Below are positions 8,679 to 16,683 of a stretch of DNA of 64,000 nt, piece by piece. This DNA is from Collinsella tanakaei YIT 12063. Lineage in GTDB: Bacteria; Actinomycetota; Coriobacteriia; Coriobacteriales; Coriobacteriaceae. The first letter of the stretch is position 1; the number at the start of each line of letters is the position of its first letter. The stretch is taken from contig NZ_JH126468.1 in NCBI RefSeq assembly GCF_000225705.1, positions 62,001 through 126,000 on the forward strand. Direction: 5' to 3'. The position numbers and the translations under genes were made by a program. The notes beneath the pieces were generated by a model. That model made no database searches. It was not told where the DNA came from and was given only the letters and a program-made list of their open reading frames with translations.

Positions 8679-9902
8679 CTATACGCGTCCTTTCCTGCGG
8701 TCGGGAAGCAGCTTGGCCAAAAAGCTGAAATGCGTCTCTGACAGCACGATGGACAAGAAGATGAGAACAAAGCCCAAGACCAGCTTCGCCGTAAGGACCT
8801 CGCCCGCCATGATAACGGAGAACAGCACGCCAAACGGGCTCTCAAGGCTAAGGAGCAGCGAACCGGTCGCGGGCGGCACGTGGCTGAGCGCCTGGTTCTG
8901 CAGCAGCAGGCCCACCGTGGTGCACATGACCGCCAGAAACGCCAGCTGCCCCACAACCGTGGGCGTCCAGGCCTCGGCGGGAACGCGGGGCTCCGCCACA
9001 AAGGAGGTGATCAGCGAGAAGAGGCCCACAAACAGGAACATCCAGCTGGTGAGCACGCTCACGTCGCGCGTGCGGCCGATGTGCCCGACAACCGCCATAT
9101 CCAAGGCAAAGAACCCGGCGCCAACCAACGTAAGCAGGTCGCCCATTTGAATCGAGAAGTTGTCCAGAGCTACAAAACCAACGCCCACCAGGCACAGGAC
9201 CGCTGAGCTGACGTGCCATTTTGTGATGCGCTCACGGAACAGGATAAACGCGATAAAGGGGACGAGGATACAGTACGTACCGGTCAAAAAGGCGTTCTTG
9301 CCCGGCGTGGTATCGACCAGGCCCAGCGTCTGGGCGCCGTATGCCGACCATATGACGCAGCCCATCATAAAGCCCAGCCCCACGTACTCAAAGTTGAGGT
9401 GAGCGCGAATCCTCTTATGGAAGAGAACGAACATGATGGCCGCGCTGGGAAGAAATCGCGATGCCAAAAGAGTGAAAGTGGGAATGGTGTCCAGCACGGT
9501 CTTCATGGTGAGGAACGAATATCCCCAGATAAGCGCCATGGACACCAGCATGATCTTCCAAAACAGCGGCGAGCGCGCGCCCGCGCCGCGCAGGGCGCCC
9601 GGCCCACGGTCCTCGGGTGCGACCTCGACGCCGTCACCGTCGCCAAACAGGTCGCGCTCGGACTCTTTCGCCATGGCGGCGGCAGCAGCGCTACCCGGCT
9701 GCACGCTATCCTTTTTCTCGTCAATCATCGTCTTCAACGATCTCCACGCCTCGCCTTCCCCCTCGTAGCGCACGCCGGACCTGCACGCGCACGCGTACTT
9801 CCAGGTCCCTCCCTTATGCGCCTTCTTCATCGCGCGCACATCTTCGATAGTGCGCACCGAACAAATGTCGTCTTCTACACGCCCGCGAATGTCGTCGGCC
9901 AT
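8679..9902 (-). CDS. DMT-superfamily (EamA) permease with hydrophilic N-terminal domain
   Basis: A membrane protein of the drug/metabolite transporter superfamily. After about 110 hydrophilic residues come roughly ten hydrophobic segments in two EamA halves, starting at FWKIMLVSMALIWGYSF and ending near VLGFVLIFLSIVLSE; the TPGKNAFLTG segment is typical of EamA. The start at 9902 follows GGGGGAGCCGGAT. The soluble N-terminal part (MADDIRGRVEDD onward, with CACRSGVRYEGEG) is unusual for the family and I do not recognise it. Substrate unknown; DMT permeases usually export amino acids or other metabolites. It has its own terminator and appears monocistronic. Confidence 0.85.
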   Translation of the reverse strand: MADDIRGRVEDDICSVRTIEDVRAMKKAHKGGTWKYACACRSGVRYEGEGEAWRSLKTMIDEKKDSVQPGSAAAAAMAKESERDLFGDGDGVEVAPEDRGPGALRGAGARSPLFWKIMLVSMALIWGYSFLTMKTVLDTIPTFTLLASRFLPSAAIMFVLFHKRIRAHLNFEYVGLGFMMGCVIWSAYGAQTLGLVDTTPGKNAFLTGTYCILVPFIAFILFRERITKWHVSSAVLCLVGVGFVALDNFSIQMGDLLTLVGAGFFALDMAVVGHIGRTRDVSVLTSWMFLFVGLFSLITSFVAEPRVPAEAWTPTVVGQLAFLAVMCTTVGLLLQNQALSHVPPATGSLLLSLESPFGVLFSVIMAGEVLTAKLVLGFVLIFLSIVLSETHFSFLAKLLPDRRKGRV

Positions 9903-10328
9903 ATCCGGCTCCCCCCGCGCACTCCGAGCGTGGTGTCCGCACTCGCGCGCATGCGCAGGTGCCACTCGGCAACATCATGAAACGCCGGCCCCCCGGCATT
10001 CAAAAAACTGTACCATACGCCTAATGCCCAGCTCAACGCACCACGCTAAAGCGTCAGCGGCGGGTTTGATTATCTTTTAGCTAGCTTTTCTCATCCTGAC
10101 GGCCCTTCTAGCTGATAGCGCGAATCAAAAGACGCTTAAACGTGAAAGCCGGCAAGATAGCCCTGCGACAAGCTCGCATATATTGCACGTGAACGTTTTG
10201 TATGAAGTGGCACAATATAACCATTAAGGGGTAGAATCAAATAAATACCAGCGGAACCCGTTCTAGATTAACAGTGCGCGGGCGACGCAAGGTGTTCTTT
10301 CTTAAGGGCTCGGCGGCTATCCGGGCCC
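9903..10328. other. Gene-poor interval
   Basis: No supportable gene. The bases beside 9902 should hold the permease promoter. An imperfect hairpin pairing TAAGGGC with GCCCTTA lies at about 10302-10331, at the 3' end of the small frame 10329-10454. It has no clear T-run on the minus strand. Confidence 0.4.
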
Positions 10329-10454
10329 TTACTTTTGCCTTTCGTCTTCCGCGATGTGCTTACGTCGATTCCATCGTTCGGACAGCTCAAAGAGCAGCCT
10401 TGCGATGCTTGAAAGCGCCCCAAGGGCGCGAATGACTTGCAGGATTGTATCCAT
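10329..10454 (-). CDS. Small ORF, 41 residues, unknown
   Basis: A possible short gene: ATG at 10454 with GAGAGGAGC eight bases upstream, coding for 41 residues that begin MDTILQVIRALGALSSIA and end in a strongly charged tail (RWNRRKHIAEDERQK). The first half could form an amphipathic or membrane-associated helix, loosely like small holin-like or type I toxin peptides, but the match is only in general character. A hairpin follows directly. The frame may be fortuitous; the ribosome site is the main argument for it. Confidence 0.35.
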   Translation of the reverse strand: MDTILQVIRALGALSSIARLLFELSERWNRRKHIAEDERQK

Positions 10455-10653
10455 AGGCTTTGCTCCTCTCGTGAGAAGCGCCGCCCGCACGCGGACTCCG
10501 CCGGTGGCGATACTATAACACCTTGGCAATAGCAATTTTGGCTGCCATTCATTTTCTACCGTACAGCTCATGACCAGCCGGCCGGCTCCCACCCAGCTAG
10601 CCCTATCTGAAGCGCCTTAAGCGGTTAAGCAAAAGCCCGTGATAATCAGAGCG

Positions 10654-11808
10654 CTAATCTAGCTCGCGCAGCGCGCAGGAAAGCTCGTCCAGACAGCAGC
10701 GCAGTGCCTCCTCTTGCGCGCAATAGCCCAAGCGAGCGCCGCACGGCAGCTCGAAGCGACTACCGGGGACCAGCAGCACACCACGGGACGCGAGCAGCTT
10801 TCTGCAAAACGTCTCATCGTCCATGGAAAGATCCAGGCGGATAAACGACGTGGACACGCCGCGTGGCGGCACCCAGCTCGCGCGCGGCTCGCCAGCGTTC
10901 CATTCCTGCACGATGGCGCGGTTGCGGAGCATAATGTCGCGGTTACGCGCCAAAAACTGGTCGCGATGACGCAAGACGTGGACGGCCATGGCGTCGTTGA
11001 AGACCCCGGCGCAAATAAGGCTGTAATCCCGGCACGTGCGCAGGCGATCGGCAAGCTCTGCGTCGCACACGGTCCAGCCAATGCGGATGCCCGGCACGGA
11101 ATAGGTCTTGGAAAGGCTGTTGGTCGCTATACCGCGCTCGTACACGTCGACGATGCTGCAGTAGGAGTCTCTATCCTCGAGCGGCAGATACACCTCGTCC
11201 GAAAGCACATAGGCGCCAACGCTGCGGACTATCTGGGCGATTGCCTCCAGCTGCTCACGCGACAGGACCGTGCCCGTGGGATTGCTGGCGTTGTTGATGC
11301 AGATCAGCTTGGTGTCCGGGGTAACCAGGCGCTCCAACTCTTCGATGCGCGGCTGCCAGCCATCCTCCTCATGGATACGCCACAGGTCCACCTTCGCCCC
11401 CAGTGTGCGCGGAATCTCGTAAAGCGGCTGGTAGGTGGGGTATTCTACCACCACATGGTCGCCGGGGTTCACTAGCGTGTAGAGCACGGCCAGGTTGGCG
11501 CCCGTGGCTCCGTTCATCTGCAACACGTTATGGGGATCGATGCCGCGCCCGTCCACACCCTGGTAAAGTGCGGCCACCTCTTGCTTGAAATCCGGCGAAC
11601 CCTCTATCCAACCGTAGTTTTGCTTCTTTGAACCCAGTTCATCATAGAAGGCGCGAGCACCCATGCCGGGGCCACCCTGCTCATCGTCCGCAAGCGCAAG
11701 TATTTCATCCGTCGTCAGCGAGGCGATGGTGGATTGGGCGATATCCAGCGTAGCGGACGTCTCCAGCTCGTTGAGCCACTCCTCGACCTCAATGGGCTTG
11801 ATGTTCAT
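10654..11808 (-). CDS. Class I/II PLP aminotransferase
   Basis: A 384-residue fold-type I aminotransferase. NNASNPTGTVLSREQ holds the asparagine that contacts PLP, YVLSDEVYLPL the aspartate/tyrosine pair, and SLSKTYSVPGIRIGW the Schiff-base lysine; GARLGYC near the end has the arginine that binds the substrate carboxylate. The sequence resembles the MalY/PatB and aspartate/aromatic group rather than a biosynthetic enzyme I can name, so the amino acid substrate is undecided. It stands alone on the minus strand, upstream of the aldolase terminator. Confidence 0.85.
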   Translation of the reverse strand: MNIKPIEVEEWLNELETSATLDIAQSTIASLTTDEILALADDEQGGPGMGARAFYDELGSKKQNYGWIEGSPDFKQEVAALYQGVDGRGIDPHNVLQMNGATGANLAVLYTLVNPGDHVVVEYPTYQPLYEIPRTLGAKVDLWRIHEEDGWQPRIEELERLVTPDTKLICINNASNPTGTVLSREQLEAIAQIVRSVGAYVLSDEVYLPLEDRDSYCSIVDVYERGIATNSLSKTYSVPGIRIGWTVCDAELADRLRTCRDYSLICAGVFNDAMAVHVLRHRDQFLARNRDIMLRNRAIVQEWNAGEPRASWVPPRGVSTSFIRLDLSMDDETFCRKLLASRGVLLVPGSRFELPCGARLGYCAQEEALRCCLDELSCALRELD

Positions 11809-11930
11809 AGACGCTAGCCTTTATAACCGCAGCCAGCCTGTACCCGCCTAGACCCTACCAAACTTGAAGGCGCTTGAGCGCATCGACTCGACCAGCGGCG
11901 AGCATCAAGCTTCGCGCTATGGCGGCAAGT

Positions 11931-11958
11931 TACTTAGAGTTACTTAGATCTACTTAGA
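11931..11958. repeat. Three TACTTAGA copies at exact 10-bp period
   Basis: TACTTAGA occurs at 11931, 11941 and 11951, exactly one helical turn apart. The site is about 120 bp upstream of the aminotransferase gene and just beyond the aldolase terminator. It could be a cooperative binding site; no protein is assigned. Confidence 0.5.
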
Positions 11959-11966
11959 AGTAAAAA

Positions 11967-11996
11967 GCGCCCGCCTGACAATTGCCAGACGGGCGC
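11967..11996 (-). terminator. Terminator of the class II aldolase gene
   Basis: GCGCCCGCCTG (11967-11977) pairs with CAGACGGGCGC (11986-11996), and on the minus strand is followed by TTTTT (11962-11966). Confidence 0.9.
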
Positions 11997-12024
11997 CTTC
12001 TATTCACTTATTCGGTCTGCGCGA

Positions 12025-12873
12025 TTAGGCGCGGCCCACGGAACCCAGGTTCTCCATGCGGATCTTGACGATCTTGGTGATCTCCTCGGCACCGGCCTTG
12101 CCCGGGTTCTTGGGATCGAAGTTGTTGGGATTCTCGGCCATATACGCCATGTAGCCCTTGGTGTAGGCCTGACGCAGCTCGGTAGCGTAGTTGACCTTGC
12201 AGATGCCGTTCTTGACAGCCTCGGCAACCTGCTCATCGGGCACTCCGGAGGTGCCGTGCAGGACCAGCGGCACGTCGACGGCGGCGCGGATGGCTTTCAC
12301 AACGTCCTGGTCGATGTGGGGCTCCTCGGTGTACACGCCGTGAGCGGTGCCAACGCCGATGGCGAGGCTGGTGCAGCCGGTACGCTCGACGAACTCCTTG
12401 GCCTCAACGGGATCGGTGTAGGGGGACTCGCCCTCGACCTCGACGTCGTCCTCCTTGCCGCCGACCTTGCCGAGCTCGGCCTCGACGGGGATACCCATAG
12501 CGGCGCCGGCGTCGGCGACCAGCTTGGTGAGGGCGATGTTGTCCTCGAAGGTCTCGTGGGAACCGTCGATCATGACGGAGGTGTAGCCGGTACGCAGGGC
12601 CTTCATGCAGCGATCATAGCCGTCGCCGTGGTCCAGGTGCAGGGCCACAGGCACGGAGGCGCGCTCGGCAGCGGCCTTGACCATGCCGTAGAAGTAATCC
12701 AGACCGGTCTTCTTGATGGTGCCAGAGGTGGTCTGCATGATGACGGGGGACTTGGTCTCCTCGGCAGCGGCCAGGACAGCCATGACGAACTCGAGGTTCT
12801 CGACGTTGAAGGCGCCGACGGCGTAGTGGTTCTTCTGCGCGTCGAGCAGCATCTCCTTGGTGGTAACGAGCAT
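12025..12873 (-). CDS. Class II fructose/tagatose-bisphosphate aldolase
   Basis: A zinc-dependent class II aldolase of 282 residues that cleaves fructose 1,6- or tagatose 1,6-bisphosphate to dihydroxyacetone phosphate and glyceraldehyde 3-phosphate. ALHLDHGDGYD carries the catalytic aspartate and a zinc histidine, EAELGKVGGKEDD another metal ligand region, VGTAHGVY and LHGTSGV the remaining histidine and phosphate-binding sites, and KVNYATELR the substrate loop. The length is close to KbaY/GatY (about 285). The start at 12873 follows GGAGGGAGCG. It is divergent from a DeoR-type regulator, which points to an inducible rather than purely glycolytic role. The window has lacABC but no lacD, so this enzyme could complete that pathway; fructose specificity is equally possible. 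Confidence 0.9.
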   Translation of the reverse strand: MLVTTKEMLLDAQKNHYAVGAFNVENLEFVMAVLAAAEETKSPVIMQTTSGTIKKTGLDYFYGMVKAAAERASVPVALHLDHGDGYDRCMKALRTGYTSVMIDGSHETFEDNIALTKLVADAGAAMGIPVEAELGKVGGKEDDVEVEGESPYTDPVEAKEFVERTGCTSLAIGVGTAHGVYTEEPHIDQDVVKAIRAAVDVPLVLHGTSGVPDEQVAEAVKNGICKVNYATELRQAYTKGYMAYMAENPNNFDPKNPGKAGAEEITKIVKIRMENLGSVGRA

Positions 12874-13132
12874 GAGCGTGCGCTCCCTCCTGTGCTCCGC
12901 TGGGTTTTGCGGGCACCTACATCGCCGACCCCCTATAGACCGGCGCTCCTTGTTTGATATTGTACGGAATCCGCGCAGATAGGTAGGCGAGCGACACGCA
13001 GGCAACGCTGCCGGCGCGCATATGGCAAGAAAAGGGAACGAAAGCCCGCGCTCCACCCTATCGCGACGCGGCGCTTGAAATTTCCTCGTCCACATCTTCT
13101 AATCGCTATAAAAGAAAGTGATACAAAGGCGT

Positions 13133-13155
13133 TTTCTTTCTTAAATAGAAAGAAA
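13133..13155. promoter_or_regulatory. Inverted repeat, probable DeoR operator
   Basis: TTTCTTTCT and AGAAAGAAA form a perfect 9-bp inverted repeat with a five-base spacer, in the divergent region between the aldolase (start 12873) and the DeoR-type regulator (start 13265). A further AAAGAAA lies about 20 bp to the left. This is the expected place for an autoregulatory operator. Confidence 0.6.
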
Positions 13156-13264
13156 TGAAAACTAGAATCTCCATAAAGGCGCTACACTTTCAGAGGAACC
13201 CATCCAAAGAGCCGGCAGCGCAATCATTAGAAGAGAAGCATCCGCTTGCAAAAGGAGACTCGCC

Positions 13265-14065
13265 ATGGCAACCACCAATTCGCACTCGTTTGCCGAAGAA
13301 CGGCGCGCGGCAATCATGTCCATGCTCGACCACAGCGCATCCGTGCAGGTAACCGAGCTGGCTCGCACTTTTGGCGTCTCCGTGGTGACCGTCCGCGCGG
13401 ACCTGGACGCGCTGGAGTCCGACGGCAAGCTTCGCCGCACGCACGGCGGGGCGGTCTCGCTGCATAAGGCGCTCACGGTCTCCGTACAGGACCGTCGCAT
13501 CAACGTCAACGCCGAGGCCAAGCAAGCCATCGCCCGCCGCGCGATCGAGTTGGTCCGCGATGGGGACACGGTGCTGGTGGACTCCGGAACCACCGCGCTG
13601 GAATTTGTCCGCATGCTCGACATGCGCTCCGGCGTCACCGTCATCACAGCGGACATCACCATCGCGGACTTCATCGACGAGAGCATGCCCACCGTCGACG
13701 TGATCTTACTTGGAGGCGCGCTGCGCAAGGGCCACCGCTACCTGCACGGCATGTTGGCGCTGCGCTCGCTCGAGGTGCTTCATGCCAACCTGGCGGTGCT
13801 CTGCCCCGGCGCCTTTGTGCCCAACCGCGGGTTCATGACAGACTACCCGCAGATGGCTCAACTCAAGCAGGCGTTTATTGGCGCCGCATCATCCGTCTGC
13901 GCGCTGATGGACGCCAGCAAGACGTCCGCGGACGGCCTTATGCGCTTTGCGGGCATCGAAGACGTCGAGGCCATTGTTATGGACGAGGACCCTGACGGGG
14001 TGGTCGCCGCCGCCATCGCTGAGCTACCCGAGGGCGCCCGAACGCCGCGATTGCTGCTGGCGTAG
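13265..14065 (+). CDS. DeoR/GlpR-family transcriptional regulator
   Basis: A 266-residue regulator with an N-terminal winged helix (RRAAIMSMLDHSASVQVTEL, then FGVSVVTVRADLDALE, then KLRRTHGGAV, the family signature) and a C-terminal sugar-phosphate sensing domain (DGDTVLVDSGTTALE, VITADITIADFI, LLGGALRKGHRYLHG). DeoR proteins usually sense a phosphorylated sugar intermediate. Its divergent position beside the class II aldolase and the shared inverted repeat at 13133-13155 suggest that it controls the aldolase and itself. The ATG has AAAGGAGA about ten bases upstream. The effector is unknown. Confidence 0.9.
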   Translation: MATTNSHSFAEERRAAIMSMLDHSASVQVTELARTFGVSVVTVRADLDALESDGKLRRTHGGAVSLHKALTVSVQDRRINVNAEAKQAIARRAIELVRDGDTVLVDSGTTALEFVRMLDMRSGVTVITADITIADFIDESMPTVDVILLGGALRKGHRYLHGMLALRSLEVLHANLAVLCPGAFVPNRGFMTDYPQMAQLKQAFIGAASSVCALMDASKTSADGLMRFAGIEDVEAIVMDEDPDGVVAAAIAELPEGARTPRLLLA

Positions 14066-14149
14066 GCCTGGAGCAGGTCTGCCGCGCCGCGTTCCTCGCC
14101 GCATTCCCAGCTGTGGGCCCGGCGCGTCCCCTGCTGCGGCGAGGCGAGT

Positions 14150-14436
14150 GTGTCAAAAAGTGCCTTGGTGCGGAAGTTTGGTCAAATAATGCGTTAGTGC
14201 GGGCTAGAAGCGCTCTGACCAAGTTGCTTTATGCATAAGTTAATCTCGTCCAATTCATTTACCTTATAAAATAAGAATCCTATATTCACAAGGTACCCGC
14301 ACTATATCTCGTCCGTACCGCACTAACGCATTATTTGTCACGATATTTACCGCACTAAGTGATTATTTGGTCCAAGTCCCGCACTAACTGCATTTTTGGT
14401 CCAGCCAGAATTCCGCAGCAAGCGACTATTTGGCAC
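14150..14436. repeat. 287-bp nested inverted-repeat element
   Basis: The 26-bp ends (14150-14175 and 14411-14436) are inverted copies identical at 21 of 26 positions. Inside are more copies of a unit close to CCGCACTAANNNATTATTTGG: one inverted at 14181-14203, and direct copies at 14317-14340, 14349-14373 and 14378-14402, plus a degenerate one at 14296-14314. Neighbouring copies start about 29-33 bp apart. The centre is AT-rich and no gene is present. It could be a small non-autonomous mobile element or an array of protein-binding sites. Confidence 0.65.
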
Positions 14437-14513
14437 TCACGGCTCCATGCTGATCGCGCGCAATCCCGCATGCTCCGATAGCCACCCATCAAAAGACGCC
14501 CATCAAACGCAAA

Positions 14514-14541
14514 CCGCCGCTGGCTGCAAAGCCAACGGCGG
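14514..14541 (-). terminator. Probable terminator of the cut operon
   Basis: CCGCCGCTGGCT (14514-14525) pairs with AGCCAACGGCGG (14530-14541) around a four-base loop. On the minus strand it is followed by TTTGCGTTT. It lies about 150 bp beyond the last gene of the operon. Confidence 0.75.
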
Positions 14542-14689
14542 TAAGAGAGAGGATGCAGGCGCACGCGCGACCGCGTGGAGGCACGGTTAACGCAGTGATG
14601 CGGGCGCTGCCAGGGATATGCGAGACGCCGCGCGCGGGAATAGCCCAGATGGCATAGGGGCTTCTCTAGCGCGCGGCAAAGAAGGAGAT

Positions 14690-15790
14690 CTAGAAGCTGA
14701 GCCCACGGAAGGCGTCGCGATAGAGGTTCACCAGGTCCTGCTTGGAAACGGGGCGCACGTTGGGAAGCGTGCAGCGGTCGTGCATCGCCGCCTCCGCCAT
14801 GTCGCTGATAGCCCGCTCGAACTCCAGGGCGTCGATGCGCTCGATACCGGAGAGAGAGTGCTCGATGTCCAACGTCTGGCGCAGGTCCAAAACGGCGCGA
14901 AGCAGCTCGTCGGCACCCGCCATGCCCAGCTCGCCGGCAAGGCGCTCGTAGGGCCCGCGATACTTCTGCTCCGCCATGTGAAACGCCATCACGTAGGGCA
15001 GCAGCACCGCGTTGAGGCGACCATGGGCAACGTGGAAGCGACCGCCCAGGGCGTGCGCCAGGGAGTGGTTGATGCCCAGACCTGCATTGGTGAACGCCAC
15101 GCCGGCGATGCAAGAAGCCTCGATCATGCGGGCGCGGCTACGCATGGACATGCCGTCGCGATAGACCGCAGGCAGGTCGGAAAGCACGGTGCGAACGGCC
15201 TTGACCGCCATTGCGTCGGTGAACGCGGTGGCGTCCTGCGAAACGTAGGCCTCGATGGCGTGGGTCAGCACGTCCATGCCCGTGTCGGCGGTGATGCGCG
15301 CCGGGACGCTGCGGGTAAAGTCGGCCTCAAGCAGGGCGCCGTCGGGAGCGAGCAGGTCGTCGATCAAAACAACCTTGTTCTCGCCGCGCGTGATGACCGC
15401 GAAGTTGGTGACCTCGGAGCCGGTGCCGGCCGTTGTGGGAATGGCCAGGAAATAGGGCTTGGCCATACCGCGGCCGCAGCAGGTGTACAGAACCGCCTTG
15501 GCGGCATCGATGCAGGAGCCGCCGCCAAACGCGATCACCATGTCGGGACGAGCCGCCTCGACCGCCGCGACGCCCTCGTCCACCAGCTCCTGGCTGGGAT
15601 CGGGCTTGACGTTGGAATAGGTCTGGTAGCGCGCGCCCGCCGGCAGGTGCTGGGCCATCTTGGCGACCATGCCGGATGACTCCAAAAAGCCGTCGGTGAT
15701 GATGAAGATGTCGCGATAGGGCATCTGCTCAAGGCGCTCGAGGGCACGGGACCCAAAGAACAGCTCGGTCTTCAGCTTGAAATCGTTCAT
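14690..15790 (-). CDS. cutO: Iron-containing alcohol dehydrogenase of the choline microcompartment
   Basis: Reduces acetaldehyde to ethanol with NADH, regenerating NAD+ inside the shell. The 366-residue protein is a group III iron-dependent dehydrogenase: FGGGSCIDAAKAV binds NAD, IPTTAGTGSEVT follows, and the metal ligands lie in DTGMDVLTHAIEAYVS and NHSLAHALGGRFHVAHG. It is the last gene of the long minus-strand operon, 30 bp after the MerR regulator, and pairs with the acetaldehyde dehydrogenase at 19471. No obvious encapsulation tail is seen. The symbol follows the choline-utilisation nomenclature by context. Confidence 0.88.
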   Translation of the reverse strand: MNDFKLKTELFFGSRALERLEQMPYRDIFIITDGFLESSGMVAKMAQHLPAGARYQTYSNVKPDPSQELVDEGVAAVEAARPDMVIAFGGGSCIDAAKAVLYTCCGRGMAKPYFLAIPTTAGTGSEVTNFAVITRGENKVVLIDDLLAPDGALLEADFTRSVPARITADTGMDVLTHAIEAYVSQDATAFTDAMAVKAVRTVLSDLPAVYRDGMSMRSRARMIEASCIAGVAFTNAGLGINHSLAHALGGRFHVAHGRLNAVLLPYVMAFHMAEQKYRGPYERLAGELGMAGADELLRAVLDLRQTLDIEHSLSGIERIDALEFERAISDMAEAAMHDRCTLPNVRPVSKQDLVNLYRDAFRGLSF

Positions 15791-15820
15791 CGCACTCGTC
15801 CTTTCAACGTCGCGCGGAAC

Positions 15821-16681
15821 CTAGCCCTTGATGGGGACGAGGATCTCGGTAACAAACAGGTCGGAATCGTAGGTGGTCCAGTAATCGGTAACAAAGCGCT
15901 CGTAGGAGCAGCCGCACACTTGGTGTCCGTTCTGCTTGGCGAACGCAAAGAGGCGCCGGTACGCCACATCGATGTTCTCGAAGGCGCCGGAGTGGTAGGT
16001 GGAGAGGTAGAGCCCGCGCGGGCGAACGTAGGCGTACTTGGGATCGATGGGCCGCAGCGCCTTTTGGAGGATCGCGGCGTCGCACGGCGCAGTGAAGGTC
16101 TCCGGCTCGGCGTCGCCGAACTCTCGCTTCATGATCACCGGACCGGAGATGACGTTCTCGACCTTGTCGACAAACGCGGTGAACTCGAGGTTGATGGTCG
16201 CTTCGGCGTAATCGCCCGTGAAGCGATACGGCATGCGCAGAAGCTCTTCGCAAGACAGAAACTTGGTGTTAACCGCCAGCGGACAGGAGTTGAGCACAAA
16301 GCTCGCCTCTTCGACCAGCTCGTTCCAGTCGTCGATGATCTCCAGACGCTCGTTGAGCTCGCGGACCGCGCGGGCGCACTCAGCCCGCTGCTCGCGGAAA
16401 CTGCGCCGGATATGGCTGAAATCCGTGCAGTCGAAGACGTCGGCGATCTCTTCCAGCGACAACCCCATCTTCTTGAGGTAGTTGATCACCGGTATCTTGA
16501 GCATGGTGCGGCGCGAATAGTAGCGATAGCTGTTCTCGCCAATCACATCCGGCTCGATGAGCTTCATATCGTCGTAGTGCCTCAGCGCGCGCTGGGACAG
16601 CCCGCCGATCTGGCTCACCTCGCCGATGCGATACAGGTCGTCATGGCAGGAGGCCTCCGCGCTGTTGTGCGTGCAACTCAT
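15821..16681 (-). CDS. MerR-family regulator with GyrI-like effector domain
   Basis: A 286-residue one-component regulator. The N-terminal winged helix reads YRIGEVSQIGGLSQRALRHY, followed by the SYRYYSRRTMLKIPVINYLK segment, then a dimerisation helix and a C-terminal domain of about 150 residues resembling the BltR/BmrR GyrI-like ligand-binding fold (PRGLYLSTYHSGAFENID). Such proteins activate promoters when they bind small, often cationic or aromatic molecules, so choline is an attractive but untested ligand. I choose the ATG at 16681, two bases after the DUF4125 stop and with GGGGGTGT upstream, over an earlier in-frame ATG. The gene sits inside the cut operon. Confidence 0.88.
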   Translation of the reverse strand: MSCTHNSAEASCHDDLYRIGEVSQIGGLSQRALRHYDDMKLIEPDVIGENSYRYYSRRTMLKIPVINYLKKMGLSLEEIADVFDCTDFSHIRRSFREQRAECARAVRELNERLEIIDDWNELVEEASFVLNSCPLAVNTKFLSCEELLRMPYRFTGDYAEATINLEFTAFVDKVENVISGPVIMKREFGDAEPETFTAPCDAAILQKALRPIDPKYAYVRPRGLYLSTYHSGAFENIDVAYRRLFAFAKQNGHQVCGCSYERFVTDYWTTYDSDLFVTEILVPIKG

Positions 16682-16683
16682 AT

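Noticed and set aside
14150-14436. CRISPR array
   Set aside because: The units face in two directions, vary in sequence and are separated by only about 5-10 bases, so there are no spacers of normal length. No cas gene is nearby.
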